A DNA stretch of 62,125 nt from Phycisphaerales bacterium (GTDB lineage: Bacteria; Planctomycetota; Phycisphaerae; UBA1845; Fen-1342): assembly GCA_020427345.1 (NCBI GenBank), contig JAGQOO010000002.1, positions 1 to 62,125 on the forward strand, read 5' to 3'. The notes beneath the pieces were generated by a model, which was given only the letters and a program-made list of their open reading frames with translations, made no database searches and was not told where the DNA came from. Position numbers and translations under genes: made by a program. Each line of letters starts with the position of its first letter. Positions within the stretch are counted from its first letter, which is position 1. Positions 54,139 to 62,125 of this stretch are shown here, piece after piece.

Positions 54139-56442
54139 TTATCGGACATTTGGATCCGATATCCGGTCCAAGGCCCGCCGATCCGGAAACAGCACGAGCA
54201 GGGCCGGCAGCAAAATGAGGTCCCCCACCAGAGCAGCCGCCAACGCCACCATCGACATTGCCGCGAATGTTCGAATCGAGGGTAATTCGGAAAGCAATGC
54301 CACGCCGAAACCGGCCATCAGCACAGCCGTTGTCGTCAGCACCGCCGACCCGACCGCGACAAAGCTGCGATGCACAGCCGCCCGGGGATCACCGTCGATG
54401 GCCACCTCGCGGCGAAACCGGCTCAGCAGGTGAATCGTGTCGTCCACCGCGACGCCAAGACAAACACTGAAGACAATCACGCTCGACAGTTGCAGAGGCA
54501 TACCGACGATCCTCAACCCCGCCGCCGCGACGAGCAGCGGAAATGCGTTCGGCACAACGCTGATCAGACCAAGCCGAATCGAGCGTAGTTCGAGCGTCAT
54601 CACGCCAAATATCACGATGGCGGCCACGATCAGGCTGCGTGCCAGGTCGGAGATCATGCCCAATGTCATCTTGACCGCCACGACCGTCGAGCCGGCCAGG
54701 CGGAAACGGATATCTGGCGTCCTCGACTCCAATCCCTGCAGGGCGGCCGCGACGCGTTCCAACTCCGGCTGCGCCGCGGCGGATCCGCAATCCGGAATGC
54801 GCCCCATGACGATTGCCCGGCGACGCTCCGGATTCACAAAACGCGCCAGCACCGTATTGGGTACGGCGGGAAGCAGCGCGGCGCGCGCGTCCGGGTCCGA
54901 GCCCGGCAGTGATAGCGCCACACTCAGCAACGACAACGGCGCGCTGATCAAATCGGACCGCTCGAAGACGGCATGCGTGTCACTCAGCGCCGCCAACAGC
55001 TCAGGTGAGTCCCACGACAACGATGGGGAATAGTCGAGCACGGCATACACGCGCAGCGCGCCCCCAAACGCCCGATCACACTGCTCGATCGCCATGGCTG
55101 TCTCACTGCCACTCGGCAGGGTTTCGCGGATCTGATTGTCCGCGCGCAGTCCCGACGCCAGCCACGCAAGCGCAGCGCAAACCGCAAGCCCAATGCCCAC
55201 AACCACGCGAGGCCGTGCCGTTATGAGCCGCGCCAACTGTTCCAACCCACGCATCGCGCGCCGCGACGAACCTGTCGGCGTGTTACGCCCGAGACGCCCC
55301 CCAAGCCGCGTGCCACCCATTAGCGGCGTGAACGCAATGACCGCGACAAACGCGATCAGCGTCGCAACCGCGCACGCCAACCCGAAGCGGCGAATGACCG
55401 ACACGTCAGCCGTGGCCAGGGACGCGAACCCCGCGGCTGTCGTGATCGATGTTAGAAAGCAAGGAAGCGTCAGTCGCCGCAGCGCATCCATGGAAGCCGA
55501 CCGTGGCGAAACCCCGAGCGCCGTGGCGTGCCGCATGTGGTGAATCAGGTGAACCGCGTCCGCAAAGCCGATCATCAGCACCAGTGGCGCCATGATCGTG
55601 TTAATCACATTGACCGGTTCGCCCGCCAGGCCCATCGCTCCCATGGCCCAGAAAGCGCCCAACAAGGCGGCCGGAGCCACGATCAGCGTTGGCGCAATTC
55701 GACGAAACACCAGGAGGGCCATGGCAAATCCGGCGACGCCGCCAACGGTCAGGAACCTCCTCTGCTGGCGCTCAAGCATCGTGTGAATGTCCACACGAAC
55801 CGGCGGAAGTCCCGTGAGTCGCCAGCCGAGCCCGGAATCGCGCATCGCTTCGCCGGCCACCCGACGCAGGTCCGCAACAACAGGCCGAAACCGATCGCCC
55901 GCCGGACGACGCATATGCGCAATCACCATTGTTGTGCGAGCGTCTGCCGACAACAGCCGTTCGGCGACCAGCGGATGTCGCAACGCGACCTGACGGGATT
56001 GGACGAGTGCTGCCGCGTCCGCATTCGCCGGCACAAGCGAAGTCGGGATGGCGCCCGTTGCGAATATCGGTATGTCGAGCAAGCTATGCACGCCCCGCAC
56101 CGAACTGACTTTGCGCAGGCCGCTCGTGAGCCGCCGCAAGCCGCCGATGCCCGCCGGCGAAAAGACGTCGCCCTCAATCAGGAAAATGCAGTCTGTATCG
56201 GTGTCGCCAAAGTCGCGCGCCAGCTCGGCGACGAGCAGCGCCGCCTCATCGTGCGAGCGGAAGAGCGTGCCGAGGTCGTTTTCGAGTCGTAGGCGAGAAA
56301 CGCCGAAAGCCGCAAGCGCCGTGAGGAGCGCCAGCAGTATCGCCACAAGGCGGCGGTGGCGGTCAAACCACCGCGCCCAACGATCAACGACGCCACCCGC
56401 CGGTTGGCTGGAATCAGCCGCATCGATCTCGCGACCGTTCAC
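54139..56442 (-). CDS. RND/MMPL-family exporter
   Basis: 767 residues, two halves of about six membrane helices each with large extracytoplasmic loops, the MMPL/HpnN-like layout. VVDRWARWFDRHRRLV at the N-terminus precedes helix 1; FADAVHLIHHMRH and CLGVAVDDTIHLLSRFRRE are the paired GxxxD-type proton-relay motifs in helices 4 and 10. The start is a GTG only 6 bases after the ammonia-lyase stop; no good SD except GAGG overlapping the previous stop, so translation is probably coupled. It likely exports a lipid or the product linked to the lyase, but the cargo is not evident. Confidence 0.85.
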   Translation of the reverse strand: MNGREIDAADSSQPAGGVVDRWARWFDRHRRLVAILLALLTALAAFGVSRLRLENDLGTLFRSHDEAALLVAELARDFGDTDTDCIFLIEGDVFSPAGIGGLRRLTSGLRKVSSVRGVHSLLDIPIFATGAIPTSLVPANADAAALVQSRQVALRHPLVAERLLSADARTTMVIAHMRRPAGDRFRPVVADLRRVAGEAMRDSGLGWRLTGLPPVRVDIHTMLERQQRRFLTVGGVAGFAMALLVFRRIAPTLIVAPAALLGAFWAMGAMGLAGEPVNVINTIMAPLVLMIGFADAVHLIHHMRHATALGVSPRSASMDALRRLTLPCFLTSITTAAGFASLATADVSVIRRFGLACAVATLIAFVAVIAFTPLMGGTRLGGRLGRNTPTGSSRRAMRGLEQLARLITARPRVVVGIGLAVCAALAWLASGLRADNQIRETLPSGSETAMAIEQCDRAFGGALRVYAVLDYSPSLSWDSPELLAALSDTHAVFERSDLISAPLSLLSVALSLPGSDPDARAALLPAVPNTVLARFVNPERRRAIVMGRIPDCGSAAAQPELERVAAALQGLESRTPDIRFRLAGSTVVAVKMTLGMISDLARSLIVAAIVIFGVMTLELRSIRLGLISVVPNAFPLLVAAAGLRIVGMPLQLSSVIVFSVCLGVAVDDTIHLLSRFRREVAIDGDPRAAVHRSFVAVGSAVLTTTAVLMAGFGVALLSELPSIRTFAAMSMVALAAALVGDLILLPALLVLFPDRRALDRISDPNVR

Positions 56443-56448
56443 GAGGAG

Positions 56449-57969
56449 CTACGCCTCGCCGCGAGCCACGCGCCGCAGCGGTTCGCTTTCGCGCAGCAGC
56501 TTCAGACACGTCTGGATGTCGGCGCCGAATTCGCGGTCTTCCTCCGCGTGAGGAATCGTGGCGCGAATCACATCTCGGGCGGCAGCCGGCCCCGCGCCGG
56601 GGCGCAACGGATCGCGATAGTCCATCGCCTGCGCCGCGCAGAGCATCTCGATTGCCAGTACGGTTTCGGCGCGGTCGATCACTTCGTACAGCTTCAGCGC
56701 CGCCGTCGCGCCCATGCTGACGTGATCCTCCTGACCGAGTGATGTCGGGATCGTGTCGACCGAAGCCGGTGTCGCCAGCACTTTGCACTCATTGACGAGT
56801 GCGGCGGCCGTGTATTGCGGAATCATGAAGCCGCTGTTCACGCCGGTGTCGCGCATCAACAGCGTTGGCAGATCATCCTGCCCGAGGAGCAGCAGGTACG
56901 TGCGCCGCTCCGAGATGCTTGCCAAGTCAGTGAGGGCGATCGCCAGATAGTCCATGACGCCCGCAAGCGGCGCCCCGTGAAACGCGCCGCCGCTGATGAA
57001 GTCGTCATCGAAGATGAGCGGATTGTCGGTCACACTGTTGATTTCGCGCCCGACAACCGCGCGCCCATGTTCAAACGCGTCGCGCACGGCCCCGTGCACC
57101 TGCGGCGCGCAACGCAGCGAATACGGATCCTGCACCTTGCCACACTGCGCGTGCGATCCGAGGATTTCGCTGTCGCGCATGTGCCGTCGCACCTTTTCTG
57201 CGACATAAATCGCGCCCGGATGCGGCCGTGCGGCGTGCAGCCGTGCGTCCATCGGCCGCACGCTACCTAATTGCCCTTCCAGTGACATGCACAGCGTCAA
57301 GTCGGCGAGATCCAGCAGGCGCGCCGCGCGCACGCAAATATTCGCCGCATACGCGCTCATGAACTGCGTGCCGTTGATCAGCGCCAGTCCCTCCTTCGAC
57401 GCCAACGCCAGCGGCTCCCCCAGTTTCAAGCGCCGGTGCGTCTCCAGAGACGCCATCCGCCCCAGCGGGCTGACCATCTCGCCGCGCCCGATCAGCGGCA
57501 AGGCCAGATGCGCCAACGGCGCAAGGTCGCCGCTGGCGCCAAGGGACCCGCGCGTCGGCACGACCGGCAGCGCGTCAGCGTTCAACCACGCGACCAGCCG
57601 GTCAACAAGCTCGGTCCGCACGCCGCTATGCCCCCGCAGCAGCATGTTGATCTTGAACAACAGCATCCAACGCACAATCGCCGCGGGCGTCTCGGGCCCA
57701 ACACCGACGGCGTGCGAAATCAGTAGATTGTGCTGAAGTTGTTCGAGCCGATCGGCGGGAATCCGCTTGTTCTTCAAGTGACCGAATCCCGTGTTTACGC
57801 CGTAGATCGGCTCATCACGGCCGCGCAGCGCGTCCACCTTGGCGCGACAGTCGCGCACGCGCCGTAATCCCGCTTCGGCCAGCGCGATCTGCAAAGGCCG
57901 GCCGAGCGCCGCATCAAGCGCAGGCCAGTCGAGCGCGTCCGCTCCAACTGTCAGGCGAAATGGCGTCAT
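56449..57969 (-). CDS. Histidine/aromatic amino acid ammonia-lyase
   Basis: 506 residues. The MIO-forming Ala-Ser-Gly lies in RGSLGASGDLAPLAH; YGVNTGFG supplies the catalytic Tyr, QDPYSLRC the Gln/Tyr/Arg set and QEDHVSM the Glu, all as in histidine ammonia-lyase. The substrate-selecting pair is Ser-His (ISHAVG), the histidine-type rather than the His-Leu of tyrosine lyases. Yet the otherwise near-invariant GGNFHAEP is GGAFHGAP here. No other hut gene (hutU, hutI, hutG) is nearby, so a catabolic role is not supported. The ATG at 57969 overlaps the stop of the upstream gene (ATGA). It sits between a PDZ protein and an RND exporter, which could mean product export. Confidence 0.9.
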   Translation of the reverse strand: MTPFRLTVGADALDWPALDAALGRPLQIALAEAGLRRVRDCRAKVDALRGRDEPIYGVNTGFGHLKNKRIPADRLEQLQHNLLISHAVGVGPETPAAIVRWMLLFKINMLLRGHSGVRTELVDRLVAWLNADALPVVPTRGSLGASGDLAPLAHLALPLIGRGEMVSPLGRMASLETHRRLKLGEPLALASKEGLALINGTQFMSAYAANICVRAARLLDLADLTLCMSLEGQLGSVRPMDARLHAARPHPGAIYVAEKVRRHMRDSEILGSHAQCGKVQDPYSLRCAPQVHGAVRDAFEHGRAVVGREINSVTDNPLIFDDDFISGGAFHGAPLAGVMDYLAIALTDLASISERRTYLLLLGQDDLPTLLMRDTGVNSGFMIPQYTAAALVNECKVLATPASVDTIPTSLGQEDHVSMGATAALKLYEVIDRAETVLAIEMLCAAQAMDYRDPLRPGAGPAAARDVIRATIPHAEEDREFGADIQTCLKLLRESEPLRRVARGEA

Positions 57970-60839
57970 GGTTTTGAGCTGCGCTCCCATTCCTTGATCG
58001 TCGCCTCGACGTCGTCGATGAACGCTTCGACGCCCGGAAGGCCCCTGGCCTCAAACGCCGCGGACACCATCGCGCGAATCTCGGCGCGCGACATGGATCG
58101 ATACCACTCGTCCGGCAGCGCTATGTTCTGGATTCCCATTTCCTCCACTTCGCCCGTCTCAAGATCAATCCGGTAAGAGGCGCCGCCCTCCTCGGGCAGG
58201 CGAACACAGTACGCGAAGCGCTGGTCGCCACGCTGATAGGGCAACGTCTCCGGAATCACGACCGGATATGGAGCATCGCCCGGCAACGCCAGCCGCCGCA
58301 CTGATTCGTCAATCGTGTCCAGAATGACCACACCGCGCGTCGTCAGCAATAGCGCTCGTGGCGCCGCATCGTCGGGCGCCGTCAGCATCCGCACAAAAAA
58401 CCGGAACGGCGGCTCCGCGCCGATACGCCCCGCCAGCCAATCGGATGTCCAGACGCGCTGGCCGACCGTGTCGATCAACGCCGTCGGCCCGCCGCGAAAC
58501 GACGCGTACGCAAACCGGGGATTGTCCGCAAGCGATCGCGTCACGCCCAGCTCGGGCAGGTCGGGGTCGGATACGTATTCGTGATTGGCGCCGACCTCGG
58601 CACGCAGAAACTCGCCCGACTCTTCATTCTGATCCGGCGGCGAACAAGACGCCGTCATTTCACTGAAGAACGGCGCGACGATGCGGTCGAACGAGGTCGC
58701 CTGCCCGAACGTGAGATTCAGCCGCACCGGCGTTTCCACCCCCGGCGTGATCTCCACGACACGCCGTCGGCCATACGCCCAAACACGGCCCGTCTTCTCC
58801 TCGCGCCCGATCCAGGGCCAGGCGAACGGATTCGGAAACCACGTCGGCGTCGGAGCCGGGATCTCGCGCGTGACGCCCGTTTCGCCGTCGAGGCTGTACA
58901 GGCGCCTGTCGCGTCCCAGCACAACCCACACTCCCTCGCGCCCCGTCGCAGGGACCGCCAGTAATGGTCGATCAAGTCGCGCATCGCCACCGACGTAGAG
59001 CGTTCCCCCCGGATCAAGCCCCGCCTGCGCGCGGCGAAACGCAATTGTGGTCTTCAGCGCGGCGGCGTCCGGTTCGTCACTCCAATCGGCCAGCGCCTGC
59101 TCCGCCCCAATGAGGTCATCGCCAGCCAAAGCGCTCAGCGTGTCAATCAAAGCCAGCCAGCGCTCGCGCGACTCGCTCGGCGGGCACTGCGCAAGCCGCT
59201 GCCGCGCAGACAACATCACATCCGGATCAGGCGCTTCGCGGACATATTCGAGCATAGCCAGGGCCCGCGCAAACGGCGGGGCGCCATCATCCGACATCGC
59301 CGGCGCCAGCTTCGCCAGGTCGTTGCGAATCGCGTCGAAGTTCCCCTCGCGCAGCGCGAACAACATCCAGCCCGCGTATGTGCCCAAAGCGGCGTGACCT
59401 TCCCGCTCAAACGTCTCCAACGCCTCACGGCGCTGGTCGGCGTCGGGAAACTGGTAAACAAAGAACGCGACAATCGCCGCCACGCGCGGATTGCGAATCG
59501 CCGCGCTCGGGTCCTCCTCACTCGGCGGTCGCTTCAGGACACCCATCGCGTCATCAAACAGACGGGACAGCGCTTCCGCCTCCTCGCCGCGCAGGAACGG
59601 CAACCACGCGTCGGTGTCAACGCGCAGCCACGTAGCTGTCGCCGCGTTCGATCGCCGCAGGACGGCGCTGCGCGGCTCGATCATCCGCGCGCACTCCGAG
59701 CGCAAGTCAAGTTCGTTGAACATCCACGCCGTTACCGCCAGCATATTGCCGGCAATGATGTCGCGGTCAGACCCGCCACCCCGCATCAGGTCGCGATAGT
59801 CCTCGGCCCAGATCGCCGCCGAGCGCGTCGCCGCCGATATGAAACGTCCCGCAGGCACGAGCACGCGCTGTACGCGCAAGTCCGGATCACGCTGACGCAA
59901 CGGCGGCTCATCCAGGTCATTCACCGCGCGCTCGGCGTCGCGCGTCAGCGCGTTCCACTCCAGCGCGAAAGGCGCCTTGCCCGGTCCGCTCAAGTCCAGC
60001 GGGGACGGGTCGCTCCACTCATTGCCGGAGCCGCCGATCGGCACGGCGTTTGCCGCGCCGCGCTCGACGCGTTCCATCAGCCGCTCGGCCGCGTCGCCAT
60101 CTCCCGCCGTAAACGCGATCCGAGCGCGCAGCAACCGCGTAAACTCGCGCTCGTCAATGTCCTTGGCGTCTTGCAGAAGCTCGTTCGCACGCTCAGCCTG
60201 CCCAGATGCGTATAGGCGCGTCGCCGCCGCGAATATCTCCCCCTGAGGCGTCACATAGTCCCGCACGTCTCCCGAGAGCGACAGTGGCCCCAGCCGAACC
60301 GGGCCGACCTCGCGCGGGCCGTCCTCGCCAAACACGCGCAATGTGGCGCCCTGTTCAAAGTCGCGCAGCCGATCGCGAAACTCCTCCTGGTTCGATATCC
60401 GCCACGGTCCGACGTGCGTGACAATGTCCCCGGGTCGCAGGCCGCTTTCCGCGTACGCCCGCAAGATCAGCGCGCCGCGCGTCGGCGGGCGAATGTTGTC
60501 GAGTATGTAGCGCAGCCGATAGCAGATCTCGGTGTTCGTCTCGCGCGCCAATCGCGCGCGGAGGTCCGGCAAGACCGAGGGTCCCAGCGCAATGATCCGC
60601 CGTGTCGCGGCCTGGCGCTGGGCGTAGCTCTCATTTCCGAGCGCATCAATCAAAGGCCCAAGTTCGCTTGCAAGTGGCCCCTTCGACCGAGGCTGGGTCT
60701 TATTGGGCGGCGCGTCAACGGCGATCCCGAAAGTCGCCCGGGGCGTCGCGCCGATCAGGGCCGCGACGGCGAAGAGCCAACTGTGCGAGCGGAAACGCCC
60801 GGGAATCGAGGGCATCTCAAAATACGGTGAATGTCGCAT
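57966..60839 (-). CDS. Exported PDZ-domain protein with helical repeats
   Basis: 957 residues. A signal-like N-terminus (SWLFAVAALIGATPRATFG) is followed by about 60 residues of HEAT-like helices (LGNESYAQRQAATRRIIALG), then a PDZ-like module near residues 115-170 (GALILRAYAESGLRPGDIV, EEFRDRLRDFEQGATLRVF). Long helical repeats follow (TPR-like, about 200-560), then a beta-propeller-like half (GREGVWVVLGRDRRLYSLDG, GRVWAYGRRRVVEI). The C-terminal helix ends KEWERSSKP. No catalytic motif is visible. The stop overlaps the lyase start, so the three genes form a translationally coupled set. Start 60839 or 60815; GGAG lies 10 bases before the former. Function unknown, possibly a scaffold. Confidence 0.7.
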   Translation of the reverse strand: MRHSPYFEMPSIPGRFRSHSWLFAVAALIGATPRATFGIAVDAPPNKTQPRSKGPLASELGPLIDALGNESYAQRQAATRRIIALGPSVLPDLRARLARETNTEICYRLRYILDNIRPPTRGALILRAYAESGLRPGDIVTHVGPWRISNQEEFRDRLRDFEQGATLRVFGEDGPREVGPVRLGPLSLSGDVRDYVTPQGEIFAAATRLYASGQAERANELLQDAKDIDEREFTRLLRARIAFTAGDGDAAERLMERVERGAANAVPIGGSGNEWSDPSPLDLSGPGKAPFALEWNALTRDAERAVNDLDEPPLRQRDPDLRVQRVLVPAGRFISAATRSAAIWAEDYRDLMRGGGSDRDIIAGNMLAVTAWMFNELDLRSECARMIEPRSAVLRRSNAATATWLRVDTDAWLPFLRGEEAEALSRLFDDAMGVLKRPPSEEDPSAAIRNPRVAAIVAFFVYQFPDADQRREALETFEREGHAALGTYAGWMLFALREGNFDAIRNDLAKLAPAMSDDGAPPFARALAMLEYVREAPDPDVMLSARQRLAQCPPSESRERWLALIDTLSALAGDDLIGAEQALADWSDEPDAAALKTTIAFRRAQAGLDPGGTLYVGGDARLDRPLLAVPATGREGVWVVLGRDRRLYSLDGETGVTREIPAPTPTWFPNPFAWPWIGREEKTGRVWAYGRRRVVEITPGVETPVRLNLTFGQATSFDRIVAPFFSEMTASCSPPDQNEESGEFLRAEVGANHEYVSDPDLPELGVTRSLADNPRFAYASFRGGPTALIDTVGQRVWTSDWLAGRIGAEPPFRFFVRMLTAPDDAAPRALLLTTRGVVILDTIDESVRRLALPGDAPYPVVIPETLPYQRGDQRFAYCVRLPEEGGASYRIDLETGEVEEMGIQNIALPDEWYRSMSRAEIRAMVSAAFEARGLPGVEAFIDDVEATIKEWERSSKP

Positions 60840-60944
60840 CCCAGAAAGCTCCGGCTGCGACCGACTTGGGCCGCTCCCGGTAGTCTAGGCTGCGGCACAA
60901 TTGACGCCCAGCGCCGCCGCGCTGGTCAGAACGCACGGCGCAAG

Positions 60945-60982
60945 AAAAAGGGCGGCGGGCGCGGGCCATGGGGCCACGCGCC
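60945..60982 (-). terminator. Likely terminator of the PEP-CTERM gene
   Basis: GGCGCG pairs with CGCGCC, extended by GGCC/GGCC around a CCAT loop, and is followed within 10 bases on the minus strand by TTTTTCTT. It lies 40 bases after the stop codon at 61022. Confidence 0.5.
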
Positions 60983-61021
60983 ACGCTCGCCAACTCGCTT
61001 CGCTAACTCGGCGTGTTCGCG

Positions 61022-61693
61022 CTACCGCCGCAGGCGCAGCACCAGCGGACCAAAAGCCAGCAGGATCAGACTGCCCGGCTCCGGAACCAGCACGAGATCC
61101 GCAAGGGCGCCTGAGCCCCCCAGATTGACCTTGAAGCTGTTGAACTGTGCGGCGTCAAAGCCGATCGTCTGAACGGCGCCGTCAGCAGTCGGAGTAATCG
61201 GGGCCGTGCCTACCTGGAGGCCGTCCTTGAAGAACTGGATCAGACCCGGCTCTTCATTGTCGAGCAGCGTGAAGCGCGCTTCCGTCAGCACGAATGTCAT
61301 GTCAAACGTGAATGATCCGGCCGGCTGGCGGCCCTCGTCGTCAGGATCGATAACGTTACCGTTCATATCGAACACGGCGTCCTCGGCGATGATCAGCACG
61401 TTGTCATAGGCGACCGTATTGCTCGGGTGCAGGCCGGGATTCGGTGTGCGAAGATCGAAGTCACCACCTGTCGGATTCGCGCTGTCGAACGCGATACCCA
61501 GATCAGGGTGCCCCGGAGCCAGGTTCTCGGTCGTGATCGTGACGCCGTATGCGGCGTATTCGTTGTCGATTACCTGGCCGGTCTGGATGGGGTTGCCCAT
61601 CGCGTCGGTGTCAAAGTCGATGTGAATCGGATCGGCGACGGCGAAGCCGGCGCCCAGACCGGCAAGGCCGGCCAAAGCGGCAAACAGTTTCAT
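61022..61693 (-). CDS. PEP-CTERM sorting-signal secreted protein
   Basis: 223 residues. Signal peptide MKLFAALAGLAGLGAGFAVA, a beta-rich body (IHIDFDTDAMGNPI, FTFDMTFVLTEARFTLLD) and a C-terminal PEP-CTERM signal: VPEPGS, a short hydrophobic stretch (LILLAFGPLV) and the basic end LRLRR. Such signals are processed by exosortase; no exosortase gene is in this window. Its sorting route therefore differs from the nine dockerin-tagged proteins. The start at 61693 is set by a GGGGGA ribosome site; the longer open frame to 61969 runs into the terminator region of the rRNA gene. Function unknown. Confidence 0.85.
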   Translation of the reverse strand: MKLFAALAGLAGLGAGFAVADPIHIDFDTDAMGNPIQTGQVIDNEYAAYGVTITTENLAPGHPDLGIAFDSANPTGGDFDLRTPNPGLHPSNTVAYDNVLIIAEDAVFDMNGNVIDPDDEGRQPAGSFTFDMTFVLTEARFTLLDNEEPGLIQFFKDGLQVGTAPITPTADGAVQTIGFDAAQFNSFKVNLGGSGALADLVLVPEPGSLILLAFGPLVLRLRR

Positions 61694-62110
61694 TGCTCCA
61701 TTCCCCCGGAATGCTGGTGTGAGAGTGAGATAACCCTTGCGGCGATCAACCCTGGTCGCCGTGCCCAAGTCTAGGCCCCGAAAGCCGGCCCCTCGCGCGA
61801 TCGGGGGGGCGGGGACGTTGGGATTTGGAGTGGGGCCGATAGCAAAAAGGGGCGTAGTCGAGGAGCCGCGAGCCGCGGTGGCGATCGATTTTGATAATCG
61901 GCGCGCGTTACCGGAAACAACCGAAGGGCGGACCCACATGGGCAAAGAAAAAGCCTGCTGCCGGGCCAAAACCCGACAACAGGCGATATCGCAAACAGTG
62001 GACGGAAGACCGGGCCTGCGGGTCGCCCCGCCGGGCCATCGACCGGAGTCGATTGAGAGCGCACTGACTGAATCATGCCGCCGAAGCGGACACGTTCCAG
62101 GTATCCCTAG
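61694..62110. other. 417-base intergenic region between the PEP-CTERM gene and 16S rRNA
   Basis: It holds the rRNA terminator (61944-61984), then about 125 bases of 16S trailer with no tRNA cloverleaf that I can fold. The rest (61694-61943) must include the PEP-CTERM promoter; I did not see clear boxes. No 23S or 5S sequence is present. Confidence 0.6.
61944..61984 (-). terminator. Intrinsic terminator of the 16S rRNA transcript
   Basis: A 13-pair stem (61953-61965 with 61972-61984, two pairs being G-U in RNA) and a 6-base loop are followed on the minus strand by TTTTTCTTT. It lies about 127 bases past the mature 16S end, so transcription stops before any 23S gene. Confidence 0.85.
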
Positions 62111-62125
62111 AAAGGAGGTGATCCA
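62111..62125 (-). rRNA. rrs: 16S ribosomal RNA, 3' end (partial)
   Basis: Read on the minus strand the last 15 bases are TGGATCACCTCCTTT, the universal 3' end of 16S rRNA with the anti-Shine-Dalgarno CCTCC. The gene runs off the right edge. A single-gene transcript is implied by the terminator at 61944-61984, as expected of the unlinked rRNA genes known in planctomycetes. Confidence 0.9.

Noticed and set aside
61985-62110. A tRNA in the 16S trailer, as in many rRNA operons
   Set aside because: I could not fold a cloverleaf or find a T-loop in this stretch; the terminator and the lack of 23S argue against a linked operon.

Overview
This is a GC-rich bacterial chromosome segment, most likely from a planctomycete, probably close to the Phycisphaerae. 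The evidence is indirect. Nine secreted proteins end in dockerin-like EF-hand pairs, and one ends in a PEP-CTERM sorting signal. There is a giant subtilase with beta-helix and Ig-like repeats. The 3' end of a 16S rRNA gene at the right edge is followed by its own terminator and by no 23S gene, a split rRNA arrangement common in planctomycetes. I could not run a search to fix the taxonomy.

Layout. 1-7.6 kb: 3' part of a giant secreted subtilase. 7.7-11.9 kb: coaB overlapping dnaE. 12.1-15.3 kb: a secreted dockerin-like protein and a very short tyrosine recombinase. 15.3-18.4 kb (minus): ruvB, a small secreted protein and an OprP/OprO-like porin. 19.0-22.9 kb: an OPT peptide transporter and a sugar-dehydrogenase-like beta-propeller lipoprotein. 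22.9-30.4 kb, mostly minus: aat, a DUF1643 protein (plus strand), a TlpA-like thioredoxin, rpsG and rpsL, a DUF4139 protein, a BtrH_N-like protein and nadK. 30.5-43.1 kb (minus): five consecutive large secreted cysteine-rich proteins. At least three are recent tandem paralogues, and four of the five are followed by near-identical terminators. 43.3-47.0 kb (minus): an enoyl-CoA hydratase, a second sugar-dehydrogenase-like propeller and another dockerin-tagged protein. 47.1-53.6 kb: an amidohydrolase, a sulfatase-like Tat lipoprotein, a parvulin lipoprotein, an M14 peptidase, a SUKH protein and an N-acetylmuramoyl-L-alanine amidase. 53.6-60.8 kb (minus): a membrane protein, then a tightly coupled operon of PDZ protein, histidine/aromatic ammonia-lyase and RND exporter. 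61.0-62.1 kb: a PEP-CTERM protein and the end of 16S rRNA.

How the genes fit together. Housekeeping genes (coaB, dnaE, ruvB, rpsL, rpsG, nadK, aat, rRNA) alternate with a large exported complement. The most coherent theme is the secreted proteins that share a C-terminal dockerin-like module with cysteines at or near both ends; these look like one tagged or anchored surface system. A second theme is envelope maintenance (parvulin, M14 peptidase, amidase, porin). A third is the ammonia-lyase/RND exporter operon, whose product is unknown. No CRISPR array, prophage or insertion sequence was seen.
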